Source: Promethearchaeota archaeon
GTDB taxonomy: Archaea > Asgardarchaeota > Lokiarchaeia > Sigyniarchaeales > SOKP01
Assembly: GCA_019058445.1 (NCBI GenBank)
Contig: JAHPZA010000004.1
Coordinates: forward strand, 124,001-188,000
Reading direction: 5' to 3'
DNA length: 64,000 nucleotides
Shown here: positions 52,897 through 62,628 of the stretch, in pieces
How the letters are laid out: each line of letters begins with the position of its first letter
Position numbering within the stretch: the stretch's first letter is position 1
Notes under the pieces: model-generated
Databases searched by the model: none
What the model was told of the DNA's origin: nothing
The model's input: the letters and a program-made list of their open reading frames with translations, nothing else
Program-made: the position numbers and the translations under genes

Positions 52897-53907
52897 TTAG
52901 AAATCTAAAATCTCCAAACCTTTTTCCACGAAACTGAACTCAAGTAATTTTCCATGTTGCTTTTTTAATAATGTTTTAATCTTTTCTTTAAATCTTGGAT
53001 TTATTAACCATATCATACATCCTCCTCCCCCTGCGCCACACACCCTCCCTCCTATACTGCCATTTCTTAGTATTAAACTGTTCAATTGTTTCATATAATC
53101 TGTAGTGAGCAGGGGATTGAATTTAGTCTTAATTTCTAAATCTTCAGTTAAGAGTTCCCCGAATTTCTCAAAATCTTCCGACACCAACGTATCTTTCATG
53201 TGGTATGCAATTTCTTTTAATTTATCTAAGAATTTTTTTGATTGTTCTTTATTTTCTGCATATGACTTGACTTGTTCTTTTACTATATTCCCACTTACAC
53301 GAGGCAATCCAGAATAAAACAATATAAGATTTTCTTCGATTTCTTTTTTAAATGAATGAGAAATTTTTATCTTTTGAACACGCACATTAGAATCTCCTAA
53401 GAATTTTAATCCATTGAATCCACCATAGACTGCAGCATATTGATCTTGACGACCTCCTAAATTCTTTAAAATATCTTGCTCAACAGAATAAGCTTTTTCC
53501 GCGATTGCATCTAATTCTATTTTTCTTTCTTCTAATTTTAATATACCTGAAATTAGACAGGTACACAAGCTTGCTGAAGCCCCCAATCCTGCTTTTTTTG
53601 GAGGTTCTCCATGAATATATACATCCATTCCTAGCTTAGGTTTTGTTAAATAAAAAACGGAATCAAACAAATTAGATGGCTGATACTCAGTATCAAAAAT
53701 CTTAATCGAATTAAATTTAAAAGGTGAAAAGGTGTCATTAGAATAAATATTAATCTCAGTATCTTCTCGTTTAGTAAAAATACATCGAAAATACCAGTTT
53801 ATAGTACTATTAATGACATAACCTCCGTAATCTGAGGGATAAGGTTCAACATCAGTGCCACCTCCTCCAAATGCTATCCTTACTGGTGTTTTCGATATTA
53901 TTGCCAT
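52897..53907 (-). CDS. GHMP-family sugar kinase (heptose-7-phosphate kinase HddA-like)
   Basis: 336 residues. TPVRIAFGGGGTDVEPYPSD is the N-terminal sugar-binding segment typical of HddA/fucokinase-like GHMP kinases, PPKKAGLGASASLCTCLI the ATP phosphate loop, and GGRVCGAGGGGCMIWLI the third GHMP motif. It would phosphorylate a heptose or similar sugar at the anomeric position. It is divergent from a sugar nucleotidyltransferase gene 106 bases away, so the pair likely makes an activated nucleotide sugar for glycans. Cytosolic. Confidence 0.85.
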   Translation of the reverse strand: MAIISKTPVRIAFGGGGTDVEPYPSDYGGYVINSTINWYFRCIFTKREDTEINIYSNDTFSPFKFNSIKIFDTEYQPSNLFDSVFYLTKPKLGMDVYIHGEPPKKAGLGASASLCTCLISGILKLEERKIELDAIAEKAYSVEQDILKNLGGRQDQYAAVYGGFNGLKFLGDSNVRVQKIKISHSFKKEIEENLILFYSGLPRVSGNIVKEQVKSYAENKEQSKKFLDKLKEIAYHMKDTLVSEDFEKFGELLTEDLEIKTKFNPLLTTDYMKQLNSLILRNGSIGGRVCGAGGGGCMIWLINPRFKEKIKTLLKKQHGKLLEFSFVEKGLEILDF

Positions 53908-54013
53908 TTTCTTTCGTAATTTGGTTAATTAAATGAGGGCAGATTAGTAATTATGTATACTTTGTTTAATTCAAGATATACTTTTTATTTTATCTTATTT
54001 TATTATATTTAAT

Positions 54014-55105
54014 ATGTGGTTAATTTGCCCAATAGCGGGCATAGGAAAACGTTTACAACCTTTTACTTATTCTAAACCGAAAGCATTTTTAAAAATTGCT
54101 GGAAAACGATTAATTGATCATATTCTCTTAAAATTAAAAAAGACCTTTCCACAGGGAACTAATATTTGCTTTATAGTCGGATATAAAAAACGACAAATTT
54201 CTGAATATCTCACTCAGAATTACTCAGACTATTTTAATATCCATTTTATTGAACAAAAACCTTTAGGTTATAGCGCTGACGCGCCTTATTTTTCGGGACT
54301 AGGCGATGCGATTTTATTAGCAAGAAATTTTGCTGAAAATGATGATTGTTTTATTTTCTTCAGTGATAGGCTCCCAATGGAAGATTATACCTCAATTGCC
54401 TTGACTTTTCACCAACAAGAGTGCGATGGAATTTTTAATGTAAAAAGAGTTGAGCATCCAGAATTTTATGGTGTTATAGTTTTAGATAGTGAAGGAAAAT
54501 ATTTAACTCGAATTGTAGAAAAACCTAAAGAATTTGTTTCAGATTATGCTGTGTCTGGTGCTTATTTATTCGGGAAGGAACTCATGCCACGATTATTCGA
54601 ACTTTTAGAAGAACAAAGCAAAAGTCCTCTCAAAAACGGACAAGAACACCAAATAACTCCTGTCTTAGAACAACTGATTGAAGAGGGTGTGAAATTTACG
54701 ATTAATGAAATGCAAGGTGAAATTCTCGATTTTGGCAGACCTGAAAGCTTGTTAGAAGGAAACAGGCATATATTATCTGAAATAAAATTAAAAGATCCTT
54801 CACATGAGAATTTATTCAAGTCAGGTAATATAGTAGACTCTAAAATTGTACCACCCGTGTTTATTGGTAAGAATGTAAGAGTTTATGATTCCGTTTTAGG
54901 ACCAAACGTTTCTCTTGGGGATGATGTTATTATTGATAAATGTATTTTGTCGGAGTGTGTTATAGGCGATGGAGCACACCTGAAAAAAATAATTTCATCA
55001 GAGAGCATTATAGGGGATTACTCAATTCTGGAAGATTTGATTAAAAAAAACATCACTATTGGAGATTCTTCCTATATTACAACCTCTAACATGAAATCTT
55101 TCTAA
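54014..55105 (+). CDS. Sugar-1-phosphate nucleotidyltransferase with beta-helix tail
   Basis: 363 residues. GIGKRLQPFTYSKPKAFLKI is the nucleotide-binding loop, FFSDRLPMED the metal Asp region, EKPKEFVSDYAVSGAYLF the sugar loop, and the last ~100 residues are left-handed beta-helix repeats (IGKNVRVYDSVLGPNVSLGD). It resembles glucose-1-phosphate thymidylyl- and mannose-1-phosphate guanylyltransferases. With the divergent GHMP kinase it forms a plausible two-step sugar activation module. The exact sugar is unknown. Confidence 0.87.
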   Translation: MWLICPIAGIGKRLQPFTYSKPKAFLKIAGKRLIDHILLKLKKTFPQGTNICFIVGYKKRQISEYLTQNYSDYFNIHFIEQKPLGYSADAPYFSGLGDAILLARNFAENDDCFIFFSDRLPMEDYTSIALTFHQQECDGIFNVKRVEHPEFYGVIVLDSEGKYLTRIVEKPKEFVSDYAVSGAYLFGKELMPRLFELLEEQSKSPLKNGQEHQITPVLEQLIEEGVKFTINEMQGEILDFGRPESLLEGNRHILSEIKLKDPSHENLFKSGNIVDSKIVPPVFIGKNVRVYDSVLGPNVSLGDDVIIDKCILSECVIGDGAHLKKIISSESIIGDYSILEDLIKKNITIGDSSYITTSNMKSF

Positions 55106-55126
55106 GAAAAAATTAAAAAAAAAAGA

Positions 55127-56542
55127 TTAACCAATATTTGGTCTTTTATCTTGCCAAGGAGCTACTTCTTCGAAAGCTTTTGAAACTTGAAGAACAGTTT
55201 TTTCATCATATCTCTTTCCAATAATCTGCATTCCAATTGGTAACCCGTTTATCCAACCACAAGGAATTGACGCGGCGGGAAGTCCGGTCATGTTAAATGG
55301 ATATGTATAATTCATCCAACCCACAAATGATACACCTTTTCCAGCGATCATTGGAACAGTTGTGGCACCCAACTCAAATGCAGGTACAGGCGTTGTAGGA
55401 GTAAGTAAAATATCATAGTCTTCAAATAATTTGTGAAATACATCATAGACTGTCTGTCTTACTGCCCAAGCTTTACCTATGTCCATCGCATTATATGAAA
55501 TCCCAGCCTCAATTAAGCGCTTTAAATCAGGGCTTAAATCGTCAGGTCTTTTGCTCAGATCTTTTTTTAAATCAAACGCATAACCCATGGTGACTAGTAC
55601 ATTGAATCCAAATTCAGGCTTTCTTAATTTAATTTTTGCTTCTTCTACGTTCCAACTAAAATTTTCAAATTTTGGAACACTTTCAAGGAACTTTTTTTCA
55701 ACCTCGGGTTCAATTGCTTTAGAAAATCCTAAATCAATGGAATAACCAATTTTCAGGTTTTTAGGGATCTCTTTAAGGCTTTTTACGTAATCCGTACCCT
55801 CATCTGGAAATGTGTTTTTATCAAAAGGATGAAATCCTTTCATAACGTCCAACATTAACGCAGCATCCTTCACATATCGGACAATTGGTCCATAATGATC
55901 CATTGACCAAAATGCGATTCCAATAGGAGGATACCGTGGAATTCGCCCAAATGTTGGCTTTAAACCATAAACACCACATAAACAACTTGGAAGTCGAATT
56001 GAGCCTCCACCATCAGATCCTAAAGCTAATGGTCCTAAACCACTAGCGACTGATGCTGCTGCTCCACCACTTGAACCCCCGGAGGTTTTTTCTAAATTCC
56101 AAGGATTTTTAGTCTGACCAAAGATGTAATTTTGAGTAACTGGAATATGTCCGAATTCAGGTGTATTTGTTTTTCCCATTAATACGCAATTTGCATTTAA
56201 TAACCTTTGAACAGCTAGATCGTTTTGTTTGGGGATAAAGTCTTTATATAATTTAGAACCATAAGTTGTTCTAACACCTTTAGTTTGCATTAAATCTTTT
56301 ATACTTGTGGGAATACCATGCAAAAGTCCTAATTTTTCACCTTTTTTAACCGCCTCATCGGCCTTTTTAGCCATTTCCCTTGCTAAATCTAAAGTGGGTG
56401 TGCAATAAGCATTAATTATCGGATTTATTTTTTCAATTCTTTCAATTATAGCTTCGGTAATTTCTACAGAGGTTATGTCTTGAGTTTTTATTTTTTCGGC
56501 CATATCACAAGCAGACATATAACAAATATCTTCCTTATTCAT
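55127..56542 (-). CDS. Amidase-signature-family hydrolase
   Basis: 471 residues from ATG 56542, with GGAG five bases upstream; the longer frame to 56632 is hydrophobic and lacks a site. Ser-Ser-Lys triad: Lys in GIPTSIKDLM, Ser in KTSGGSSGGAAA and Ser in GSDGGGSIRLPS. The family hydrolyses amides (GatA, fatty-acid amide, indoleacetamide). It is not next to gatB or gatC, and the C-terminal YTYPFNMTGLPAASIPCGW suits a general amidase. Cytosolic. Substrate unknown. Confidence 0.88.
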   Translation of the reverse strand: MNKEDICYMSACDMAEKIKTQDITSVEITEAIIERIEKINPIINAYCTPTLDLAREMAKKADEAVKKGEKLGLLHGIPTSIKDLMQTKGVRTTYGSKLYKDFIPKQNDLAVQRLLNANCVLMGKTNTPEFGHIPVTQNYIFGQTKNPWNLEKTSGGSSGGAAASVASGLGPLALGSDGGGSIRLPSCLCGVYGLKPTFGRIPRYPPIGIAFWSMDHYGPIVRYVKDAALMLDVMKGFHPFDKNTFPDEGTDYVKSLKEIPKNLKIGYSIDLGFSKAIEPEVEKKFLESVPKFENFSWNVEEAKIKLRKPEFGFNVLVTMGYAFDLKKDLSKRPDDLSPDLKRLIEAGISYNAMDIGKAWAVRQTVYDVFHKLFEDYDILLTPTTPVPAFELGATTVPMIAGKGVSFVGWMNYTYPFNMTGLPAASIPCGWINGLPIGMQIIGKRYDEKTVLQVSKAFEEVAPWQDKRPNIG

Positions 56543-56669
56543 TTTCGCTCCACTTAAAGAATAGTTAATTGAAATATAATTAGTTAATTTAAAATTTAAA
56601 TTTTGATTATTTAAAATAATAATTCTGAACAAAAATTGAAAAACACTAGACTATTAATTAGAAAGAAGA

Positions 56670-57332
56670 TTGAAATATAAGAAATTATTTTTTTACAGTT
56701 TTCTCTTAGTAACTATTTTTTCATTGTTTTTGAGTGTAAATGTGTATGCTCAAGACTATAAATTTGATCACGAGGAGGATGATTCATTCGTGTGGGAATG
56801 TACAGAGCTAAACAAATATGAGTTTGAACGAGTCTTTGGATTTGAACCCTCCTTCGAAAAAGGGGATAAAACCAGGAGAACTATTCAGGATGTTGATGAA
56901 AATGCCGATGGATGGTTTGTAACTGTAGAATTTTGGGATTTTCAAAAGGATTGGGATGAGGATGGTGCGATTATATATGAACAAGTATATGACAGCCCAA
57001 GTGACTATGAGGACAACATTTTTTTACCCACCCCCGTAAATGAATATCTGGCTGATGCAAGTGACGATTTACCCTCAAATTATATAGTAGAAGGGCAAAG
57101 AGTCACTATTAGAGAAACAGAATATGATCGGATTCTTGAGTATGATGCTAACGGAGTTTTATTTTCAGAATCATATGAAAATAAAGACGGAATTGTTTTA
57201 GTAAAGGTAGAAAGTACTTTACGAATTATCCCTATGGGAAATTTCTTTATTGGATTTATTATTTTAGCTGTTCTATCTATCATTGTTGTAATGATAAAGA
57301 AGAAAAAGTATTTGATAGTCGAATATATTTAG
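56670..57332 (+). CDS. Exported membrane-anchored protein of unknown function
   Basis: 220 residues, TTG start at 56670 after AGAAAGAAG. Residues 1-27 are a signal peptide (KKLFFYSFLLVTIFSLFLSV then VYAQ). A ~165-residue acidic outer domain follows, with one predicted membrane helix near the C-terminus (FIGFIILAVLSIIVVMI) and a basic KKKK stop. It would face the outside with a short cytosolic tail. No family recognised. Confidence 0.65.
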   Translation: MKYKKLFFYSFLLVTIFSLFLSVNVYAQDYKFDHEEDDSFVWECTELNKYEFERVFGFEPSFEKGDKTRRTIQDVDENADGWFVTVEFWDFQKDWDEDGAIIYEQVYDSPSDYEDNIFLPTPVNEYLADASDDLPSNYIVEGQRVTIRETEYDRILEYDANGVLFSESYENKDGIVLVKVESTLRIIPMGNFFIGFIILAVLSIIVVMIKKKKYLIVEYI

Positions 57333-57461
57333 ATGTAATGAATCTTTTCCCAGTTTCTTAGCTAAATCAATATTTAGTCATTATGTTTTCAAATCAAAAG
57401 TATTATATTAGCCATTATTATATAATGCTTAGATATAAGAATAGTTAAAAGTGAATTTTAA

Positions 57462-59126
57462 ATGTCAAGTTTAAGTCTTAAAAAATTAGCAAATTTTTCC
57501 GGACGCGATGGTCCTCTCGTTTTAATCATTATGGATGGAATAGGGATTGGAAAGGAAGAGAACAATAATGCCTTCTATTTAGCGAAAACATCGTTTTTGG
57601 ATAAATTAAAGCAAGATTGTATTAAGATGAAATTATACACAGAACTTAAGGCACATGGAACTGCTGTAGGACTCCCTTCAGATGAAGAGATGGGAAACAG
57701 CGAAGTAGGTCATAATGCATTTGGAGCAGGAAATATTGTTAAGCAAAGAGCACGTTTAGCCAAGGAAGCTATTGAGAGTAAAAAACTATTTAATAGCCAT
57801 AAATGGTTAAAACTTATGGAATACATACATACAACTAGTAGTACATTACATTTCATAGGATTATTATCTGATGGATATGTTCATAGCCACATCTCCCATT
57901 TATTAGGATTATTATATGGATCATTTAATTCTAACATTAAGAAAGTAAGAATCCATACGCTTTTTGATGGGAGAGATGTTCCCCCTCAATCAGCTCCGTT
58001 ATATATTGAGGAATTAGAAAAGGTACTTAATAACATCATGGAAACAAAGGATCTTGACTATAAAATCGCTTCTGGAGGGGGAAGGATGAGAGTTACGATG
58101 GATAGGTATAATTCAGATTGGGAAGTAGTCAGAAGAGGGTGGGAGGCTCATGTATGTGGAATCCCTGAGAGATTTCCAGGGTATAAAGGGTATTTTTTTA
58201 CTGCAAGAGAAGCGGTAAATCAAGCTAGAATTATAGATCCTAATATTCTTGATCAATATTTACCCTCTTTTGTAATTGTAAACGAATCGCAATTTCCGAT
58301 TGGAAAAATGGAGGAAGGGGATGCTGTAATTTATTTCAATTTTCGAGGAGATAGAGCCATCCAAATTTCAAGAGCATTTGATGAGGACAAGTTCTCTGAG
58401 TTTGAAAAAAAATGTAACCCTAAAGTGCATTATTATGGCTTATTGCAGTATGACGATAAACTTATGATTCCAAAAAATTATTTCATCGATCCACCTAAAA
58501 TATACAATACTCTATCGGATTATTTATCATCAGAGGGAGTGAGGGAATTCGCGATCGCAGAGACTCATAAGTATGGACACATTACATATTTTTGGAGAGG
58601 AAATCGGGATATAAAAATCAAAGGTGAAGATTGTATGGAAATTAAATCGGATCCTTCCGAAACTATCAAAGATCAACCAGAAATGAAAGCATTTGAAGTA
58701 AAGAGGGAGTTGGAAAGTGCAATTTTATCAGGAAATTATAAATTTTTGAGAGTTAATTTTGCAAATGGGGATATGGTTGGTCATACAGGAGATATCGATG
58801 CTGCTATCATCGCAGCCGAGACCGTTGATAAATGTGTTATGGAGATAGTGGACATAGTAAATGAATTGGGCGGGCTCACAATAATTACTGCAGATCATGG
58901 AAATATCGACGAAATGGAAAAATATAAAACAGCTCATACTTTAAATCCTGTAATGTTTGCAATTGTGGACTCTGGATATTATGATATGTACCATGTAACC
59001 AACAAATATGTAATAAATGAAAATCTCCAAGAACCAGCATTGGGGAATGTCGCCGCTACAATACTTAACTTACTCGGTTATGAAAAACCCGAAGATTATT
59101 TGGATTCCTTAATAACTTTCATTTAG
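57462..59126 (+). CDS. gpmI: 2,3-bisphosphoglycerate-independent phosphoglycerate mutase, bacterial/plant type
   Basis: 554 residues, interconverting 3- and 2-phosphoglycerate. LIIMDGIGIGKEENNNAF supplies the metal Asp, MGNSEVGHNAFGAG has the phosphoserine Ser80, and FDGRDVPPQSAP and TADHGNIDEM carry further ligands. It is the long GpmI type with the inserted phosphotransferase domain (~residues 85-310), not the ~400-residue ApgM type common in archaea. It is slightly longer than the usual ~510. Stands alone before the longin-like gene. Confidence 0.93.
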   Translation: MSSLSLKKLANFSGRDGPLVLIIMDGIGIGKEENNNAFYLAKTSFLDKLKQDCIKMKLYTELKAHGTAVGLPSDEEMGNSEVGHNAFGAGNIVKQRARLAKEAIESKKLFNSHKWLKLMEYIHTTSSTLHFIGLLSDGYVHSHISHLLGLLYGSFNSNIKKVRIHTLFDGRDVPPQSAPLYIEELEKVLNNIMETKDLDYKIASGGGRMRVTMDRYNSDWEVVRRGWEAHVCGIPERFPGYKGYFFTAREAVNQARIIDPNILDQYLPSFVIVNESQFPIGKMEEGDAVIYFNFRGDRAIQISRAFDEDKFSEFEKKCNPKVHYYGLLQYDDKLMIPKNYFIDPPKIYNTLSDYLSSEGVREFAIAETHKYGHITYFWRGNRDIKIKGEDCMEIKSDPSETIKDQPEMKAFEVKRELESAILSGNYKFLRVNFANGDMVGHTGDIDAAIIAAETVDKCVMEIVDIVNELGGLTIITADHGNIDEMEKYKTAHTLNPVMFAIVDSGYYDMYHVTNKYVINENLQEPALGNVAATILNLLGYEKPEDYLDSLITFI

Positions 59127-59168
59127 TTGAACAATTCTTTTATTATTATAAGAAATATATAGATTAAC

Positions 59169-60272
59169 ATGATTGAAGATTTACTTATCATTAATGATTC
59201 GGGTCTTCTCTTATTCGGCTGGCATCCTGAAGAAGCAACCGGAGAGGACCAAGATAATCTAATTAGTGGTTTCTTTACTGCACTTAATTCTTTTGCCACC
59301 TTTGAAAAAGGAGAGGATTTAAAATCTATAAAACTAAGAGAATCCACTATTATTTTCGAGAAATATGAAAAATTATTTCAAAAGCTAGTTTTCATAATAA
59401 CTACTAAAAATGAACAAATGATTACTTTACTTCATTCTATTGTTCATGTTATAATGGATTCCTTTATTGATAACTACACTGAAGAATTAGATAAAGAATT
59501 CGATGGATCTGTCAGTACTTTTCGTGATTTCACAGAAATAATAAGTCAAATCTTAAGTGATTTTGGAATGGATTTGATTTTGCATGATATTGCTCGAATA
59601 GATGATAAAGATATCTTAAAAGCATTTATTTTACTCAACCCTCTTGATGGGAATATACTGTTTATTCATGCAAAACAATATATTAATAAAGAAGATATTA
59701 GCTTTCTAGTACCTCTTATGAAAAATACCGGACAAATGGTGGCCCATATTTCTAATGAAAATTTGAATATAATCACTCTTACAACTATCAAAAACGAACA
59801 CTTAGAATTGATATTTCGAGAAAGAGTTGTGGTAGTGAGATTCTACGTAATTGATAAGAAATCTGATGATCATTTATTAGTATTAGACTTCATAAAAAAT
59901 AAAGAAAAATTACTAAAGAAATCAAAAAAAGTAGAAAAAATGCTTGGTAATATTCATTGGGGTTCAAATATTAGATCTGTTATTTTTATCGATTTATTAG
60001 GTAATATATTATTCTCAAAAGTAATGGAAAACGCAAGTTATTTTTTGAAAAATACTACAGAAATTATTAGTTTTATAAGTTCTTGTAAAAAAGCGAGTGA
60101 AACAATTTTTAACAAAGACATGTTTTCCTCGTCTATTGTAAGTCAACAAAACTCAGCAATTTGTATAAATTTAAATACAAGCATTTTATTCGCAGTAATG
60201 GATAATATGGAATCTTCCTATAATTTTCAAGAATTAAGAGATACCGGTCGAGAATTACTCAAAAAAATTTGA
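59169..60272 (+). CDS. Longin-like-domain protein (Asgard type)
   Basis: 367 residues. Residues 1-125 (IEDLLIINDSGLLLFGWHPE, LISGFFTALNSFATFEKGED, IIFEKYEKLFQKLVFIITT) match the longin/AP-sigma/Mon1-like alpha-beta fold of trafficking proteins, in which beta strands frame an LSGFFTAL helix. A second similar domain occupies ~240-367 (IRSVIFIDLLGNILFSKVM). Asgard archaea are known to encode longin-domain proteins that pair with small GTPases. No GTPase lies in this window. No membrane segment or signal peptide. Domain calls are from pattern, not search. Confidence 0.6.
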   Translation: MIEDLLIINDSGLLLFGWHPEEATGEDQDNLISGFFTALNSFATFEKGEDLKSIKLRESTIIFEKYEKLFQKLVFIITTKNEQMITLLHSIVHVIMDSFIDNYTEELDKEFDGSVSTFRDFTEIISQILSDFGMDLILHDIARIDDKDILKAFILLNPLDGNILFIHAKQYINKEDISFLVPLMKNTGQMVAHISNENLNIITLTTIKNEHLELIFRERVVVVRFYVIDKKSDDHLLVLDFIKNKEKLLKKSKKVEKMLGNIHWGSNIRSVIFIDLLGNILFSKVMENASYFLKNTTEIISFISSCKKASETIFNKDMFSSSIVSQQNSAICINLNTSILFAVMDNMESSYNFQELRDTGRELLKKI

Positions 60273-60352
60273 ATTTATATTTATAAGTTATAAAATTTAT
60301 AAACTAAACATATAATCATATTAATTAAAGAAAACAAATTAAAGATGTTATT

Positions 60353-61411
60353 ATGGTTGATCTTTGGGTTGAACTTCTCATTATCCAAACTATATTTGGA
60401 TACTGCTTTGTAATTGCAAATGATCTTATTGGTTTATACAACGCTAAAGATCTCAACGTAATGAAAAGTGATTTGACTTTTGTAAAATACCACAAACTAT
60501 TCGGACGAATAGAAGTTTCAGTATTTTATATTGTAGCCGCCCAATGTCTATATATGCTCTATGTTCATATGACAGTCGGGGACCCTAACTTGTACAGACC
60601 TACAGGTCTTGCGGCTCACACATGGATTGGCGGATTTTTAGCCGTTGTGCTCGTTACGATAAAATTCATTATAGCTCGATTTAAAAAAGATGAAATTTAC
60701 AAGTATGGTATTATAATCGGACCAATTGGATTTATCGGATGGAGTTTATCTCATTGGACAAGCTTGTATAATTTTTATTTTGTGGTATTACCTAGTTCAG
60801 GAGATACCACTACAATTGCTCCAAATAATTTCATTTGGGCTGCAATTTTTCCGTTTTTTGTGGGAATTGCATTATTCATGTTTGTTTTGATTAAGAGAGG
60901 GCATCAGAGAAAAGAAAGAGGACGTTTCGCATTCGATCAAATCGCATTTTTATTACATGGCATAACTTTTGGCTATGAAAAATCTGCTAAAGAATTATTA
61001 GGTACCCCCGCTCTTTTCAAATACGTAGTACCTCAAACATATGAATTTATTGAAAAGATGATGACGATGTCCGGATTTGATATGAAGAAGCTTGAAAGCA
61101 TGAGCATTTCTGATGCGATGAAAGAATTTATGAAAATGGCAGCAAAATTAGGTATGGCAGAAAAAGTTAAAATAAGATGGGAATCCGAAAATGTGTTTAC
61201 TATTGAATCTATAAATTGTTCTACTGCCGCGGTTCGCAGTGTCATGACTCCTGAAGAGCTGACCAATGCCGTATGTCCTTGGGCCCTTATTACAGCAGCA
61301 ATTATGAATAAAATCACCGGAAAAGAACTGAAATTTGAGCCTTCAGAATTTAATCAAATCGGAGCAAGCACAAGGCTCACTATTGTAGATAAACCCTCAT
61401 CATCCCAATAA
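60353..61411 (+). CDS. Membrane protein with possible heme-binding helices and C-terminal soluble domain
   Basis: 352 residues. About five N-terminal helices contain membrane-proximal histidines in KYHKLFGRIE, GLAAHTWIGG and SLSHWTSLYN, recalling cytochrome-b561-like four-helix domains. Residues ~200-345 are soluble and carry INCSTAAVRSVM and TNAVCPWALITAAIMN; I do not recognise that domain. The gene ends 3 bases before a methyltransferase gene, so the two are co-transcribed. Redox role is speculative. Confidence 0.55.
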   Translation: MVDLWVELLIIQTIFGYCFVIANDLIGLYNAKDLNVMKSDLTFVKYHKLFGRIEVSVFYIVAAQCLYMLYVHMTVGDPNLYRPTGLAAHTWIGGFLAVVLVTIKFIIARFKKDEIYKYGIIIGPIGFIGWSLSHWTSLYNFYFVVLPSSGDTTTIAPNNFIWAAIFPFFVGIALFMFVLIKRGHQRKERGRFAFDQIAFLLHGITFGYEKSAKELLGTPALFKYVVPQTYEFIEKMMTMSGFDMKKLESMSISDAMKEFMKMAAKLGMAEKVKIRWESENVFTIESINCSTAAVRSVMTPEELTNAVCPWALITAAIMNKITGKELKFEPSEFNQIGASTRLTIVDKPSSSQ

Positions 61412-61414
61412 TCT

Positions 61415-61963
61415 ATGAAACTTGGAAAAAATTATACGATTCATTCTGAGTTAGCTTTACCATATTTGGAAACTCCAGAAGACCACATAAGAGCAATTTT
61501 TAAAACTCTGGAGATAAAGTTTGGATTGAAAAGAGATTCGAAGCAAAAATTAATTGACTTAGGGTGTGGTGATGGACGAGTTGTGTTATATGCAGCATTA
61601 AATTATGGCGTCTTATCAATAGGCTACGAAATTAATCCAGATTTAGTGAAAGAGGCTTTAGAGCAAAAAGACCTCTTGAAAAAAGAGAAAAAGTATAAAA
61701 GTAAATATTTTCGGAAAATAAAAATCAAAATGGGAGATTTATTTAACCTCAATTTAAAAAAATATGATTTTATTTACATATTTTCTCTTCCTACTATGCA
61801 AAAATTTTTACATCACGTATTTCAAACAGCTAAACCAAAAGCAACCTTCATCTCATACAAATATCCCCTTGATCAATTTAAAACTTATTTAAAACTACAT
61901 TACAAAATGACTATTCAGAGTGAAAGCCGGGAAACTTATATATATTTCTATAGGATGATGTGA
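61415..61963 (+). CDS. Class I SAM-dependent methyltransferase
   Basis: 182 residues, a Rossmann fold. KLIDLGCGDGRVVLYAAL is motif I, GYEINPDLVKEALEQ motif II, and KMGDLFNLNLKKYDFIYIFS motif III/IV. The length fits a minimal methyltransferase. The substrate (protein, RNA or small molecule) is not evident; the DFIYIFSLP motif differs from the NPPY of N-methyltransferases. It starts 3 bases after the heme-like membrane gene. Confidence 0.8.
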   Translation: MKLGKNYTIHSELALPYLETPEDHIRAIFKTLEIKFGLKRDSKQKLIDLGCGDGRVVLYAALNYGVLSIGYEINPDLVKEALEQKDLLKKEKKYKSKYFRKIKIKMGDLFNLNLKKYDFIYIFSLPTMQKFLHHVFQTAKPKATFISYKYPLDQFKTYLKLHYKMTIQSESRETYIYFYRMM

Positions 61964-62086
61964 ATAAGCACAAAAAATTTCAATTATAGGGCTTATTCTC
62001 AATACTAACTTTAGATTAGTAAGGTAAGTTTAAATTAGTTATTTATGATATCTTTTATAAATCTAACAAAAAATAGTTGATAGAAA

Positions 62087-62614
62087 ATGAGTTTGGCAGA
62101 TACTTTAGCAAAGGCTAAATTTAAAGAAGAATCCAAGGGCTTCCGACATAAATTGTCCGTATTTATTCTAATCATAATTGTGCTGGGATATATCTTTTTA
62201 TTTGGATATTTAGCCTATGTTTCAGCCTCGGCATATGGGATAAGATTTGAAGTAAAGGATTTTGAAGACTCCCAACCAACCAATACCTCAATAGGTATTG
62301 ATGGAAGTGTGATTATAAAGAATACGCACTGGTATTCAGCGGATATAACTAATATTAAGATAAAAATGAGTATATACACTGATGATGATGTGAAGATTAA
62401 ATCGAAAACAGTTGAAAAAAAGATTATTCCGAGACTAAAAAAATCCGAGATTGATTTAGATTTTACCTTTGAACCAGAAGATTTTGATAACTTTGCGGAT
62501 TTTGAGAGTTTAAACCACACAGACGAGCTCGAGATTAAATTCGACGTTGTATTTACATATGCTTATGTTTATACTATAGATTTTGAAATTACCATGGACA
62601 CGGAGTTGGAATAG
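62087..62614 (+). CDS. Single-pass membrane protein with LEA14/WHy-like beta domain
   Basis: 175 residues. A helix at ~27-52 (LSVFILIIIVLGYIFLFGYLAYV) anchors a beta-rich domain with VIIKNTHWYSADITNIKIKM and EIDLDFTFEPED, resembling LEA14/WHy domains of stress and outer-surface proteins. The domain should face outside the cell. A membrane gene follows 14 bases later. Function unknown. Confidence 0.55.
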   Translation: MSLADTLAKAKFKEESKGFRHKLSVFILIIIVLGYIFLFGYLAYVSASAYGIRFEVKDFEDSQPTNTSIGIDGSVIIKNTHWYSADITNIKIKMSIYTDDDVKIKSKTVEKKIIPRLKKSEIDLDFTFEPEDFDNFADFESLNHTDELEIKFDVVFTYAYVYTIDFEITMDTELE

Positions 62615-62628
62615 AGGTGATCAAATAA

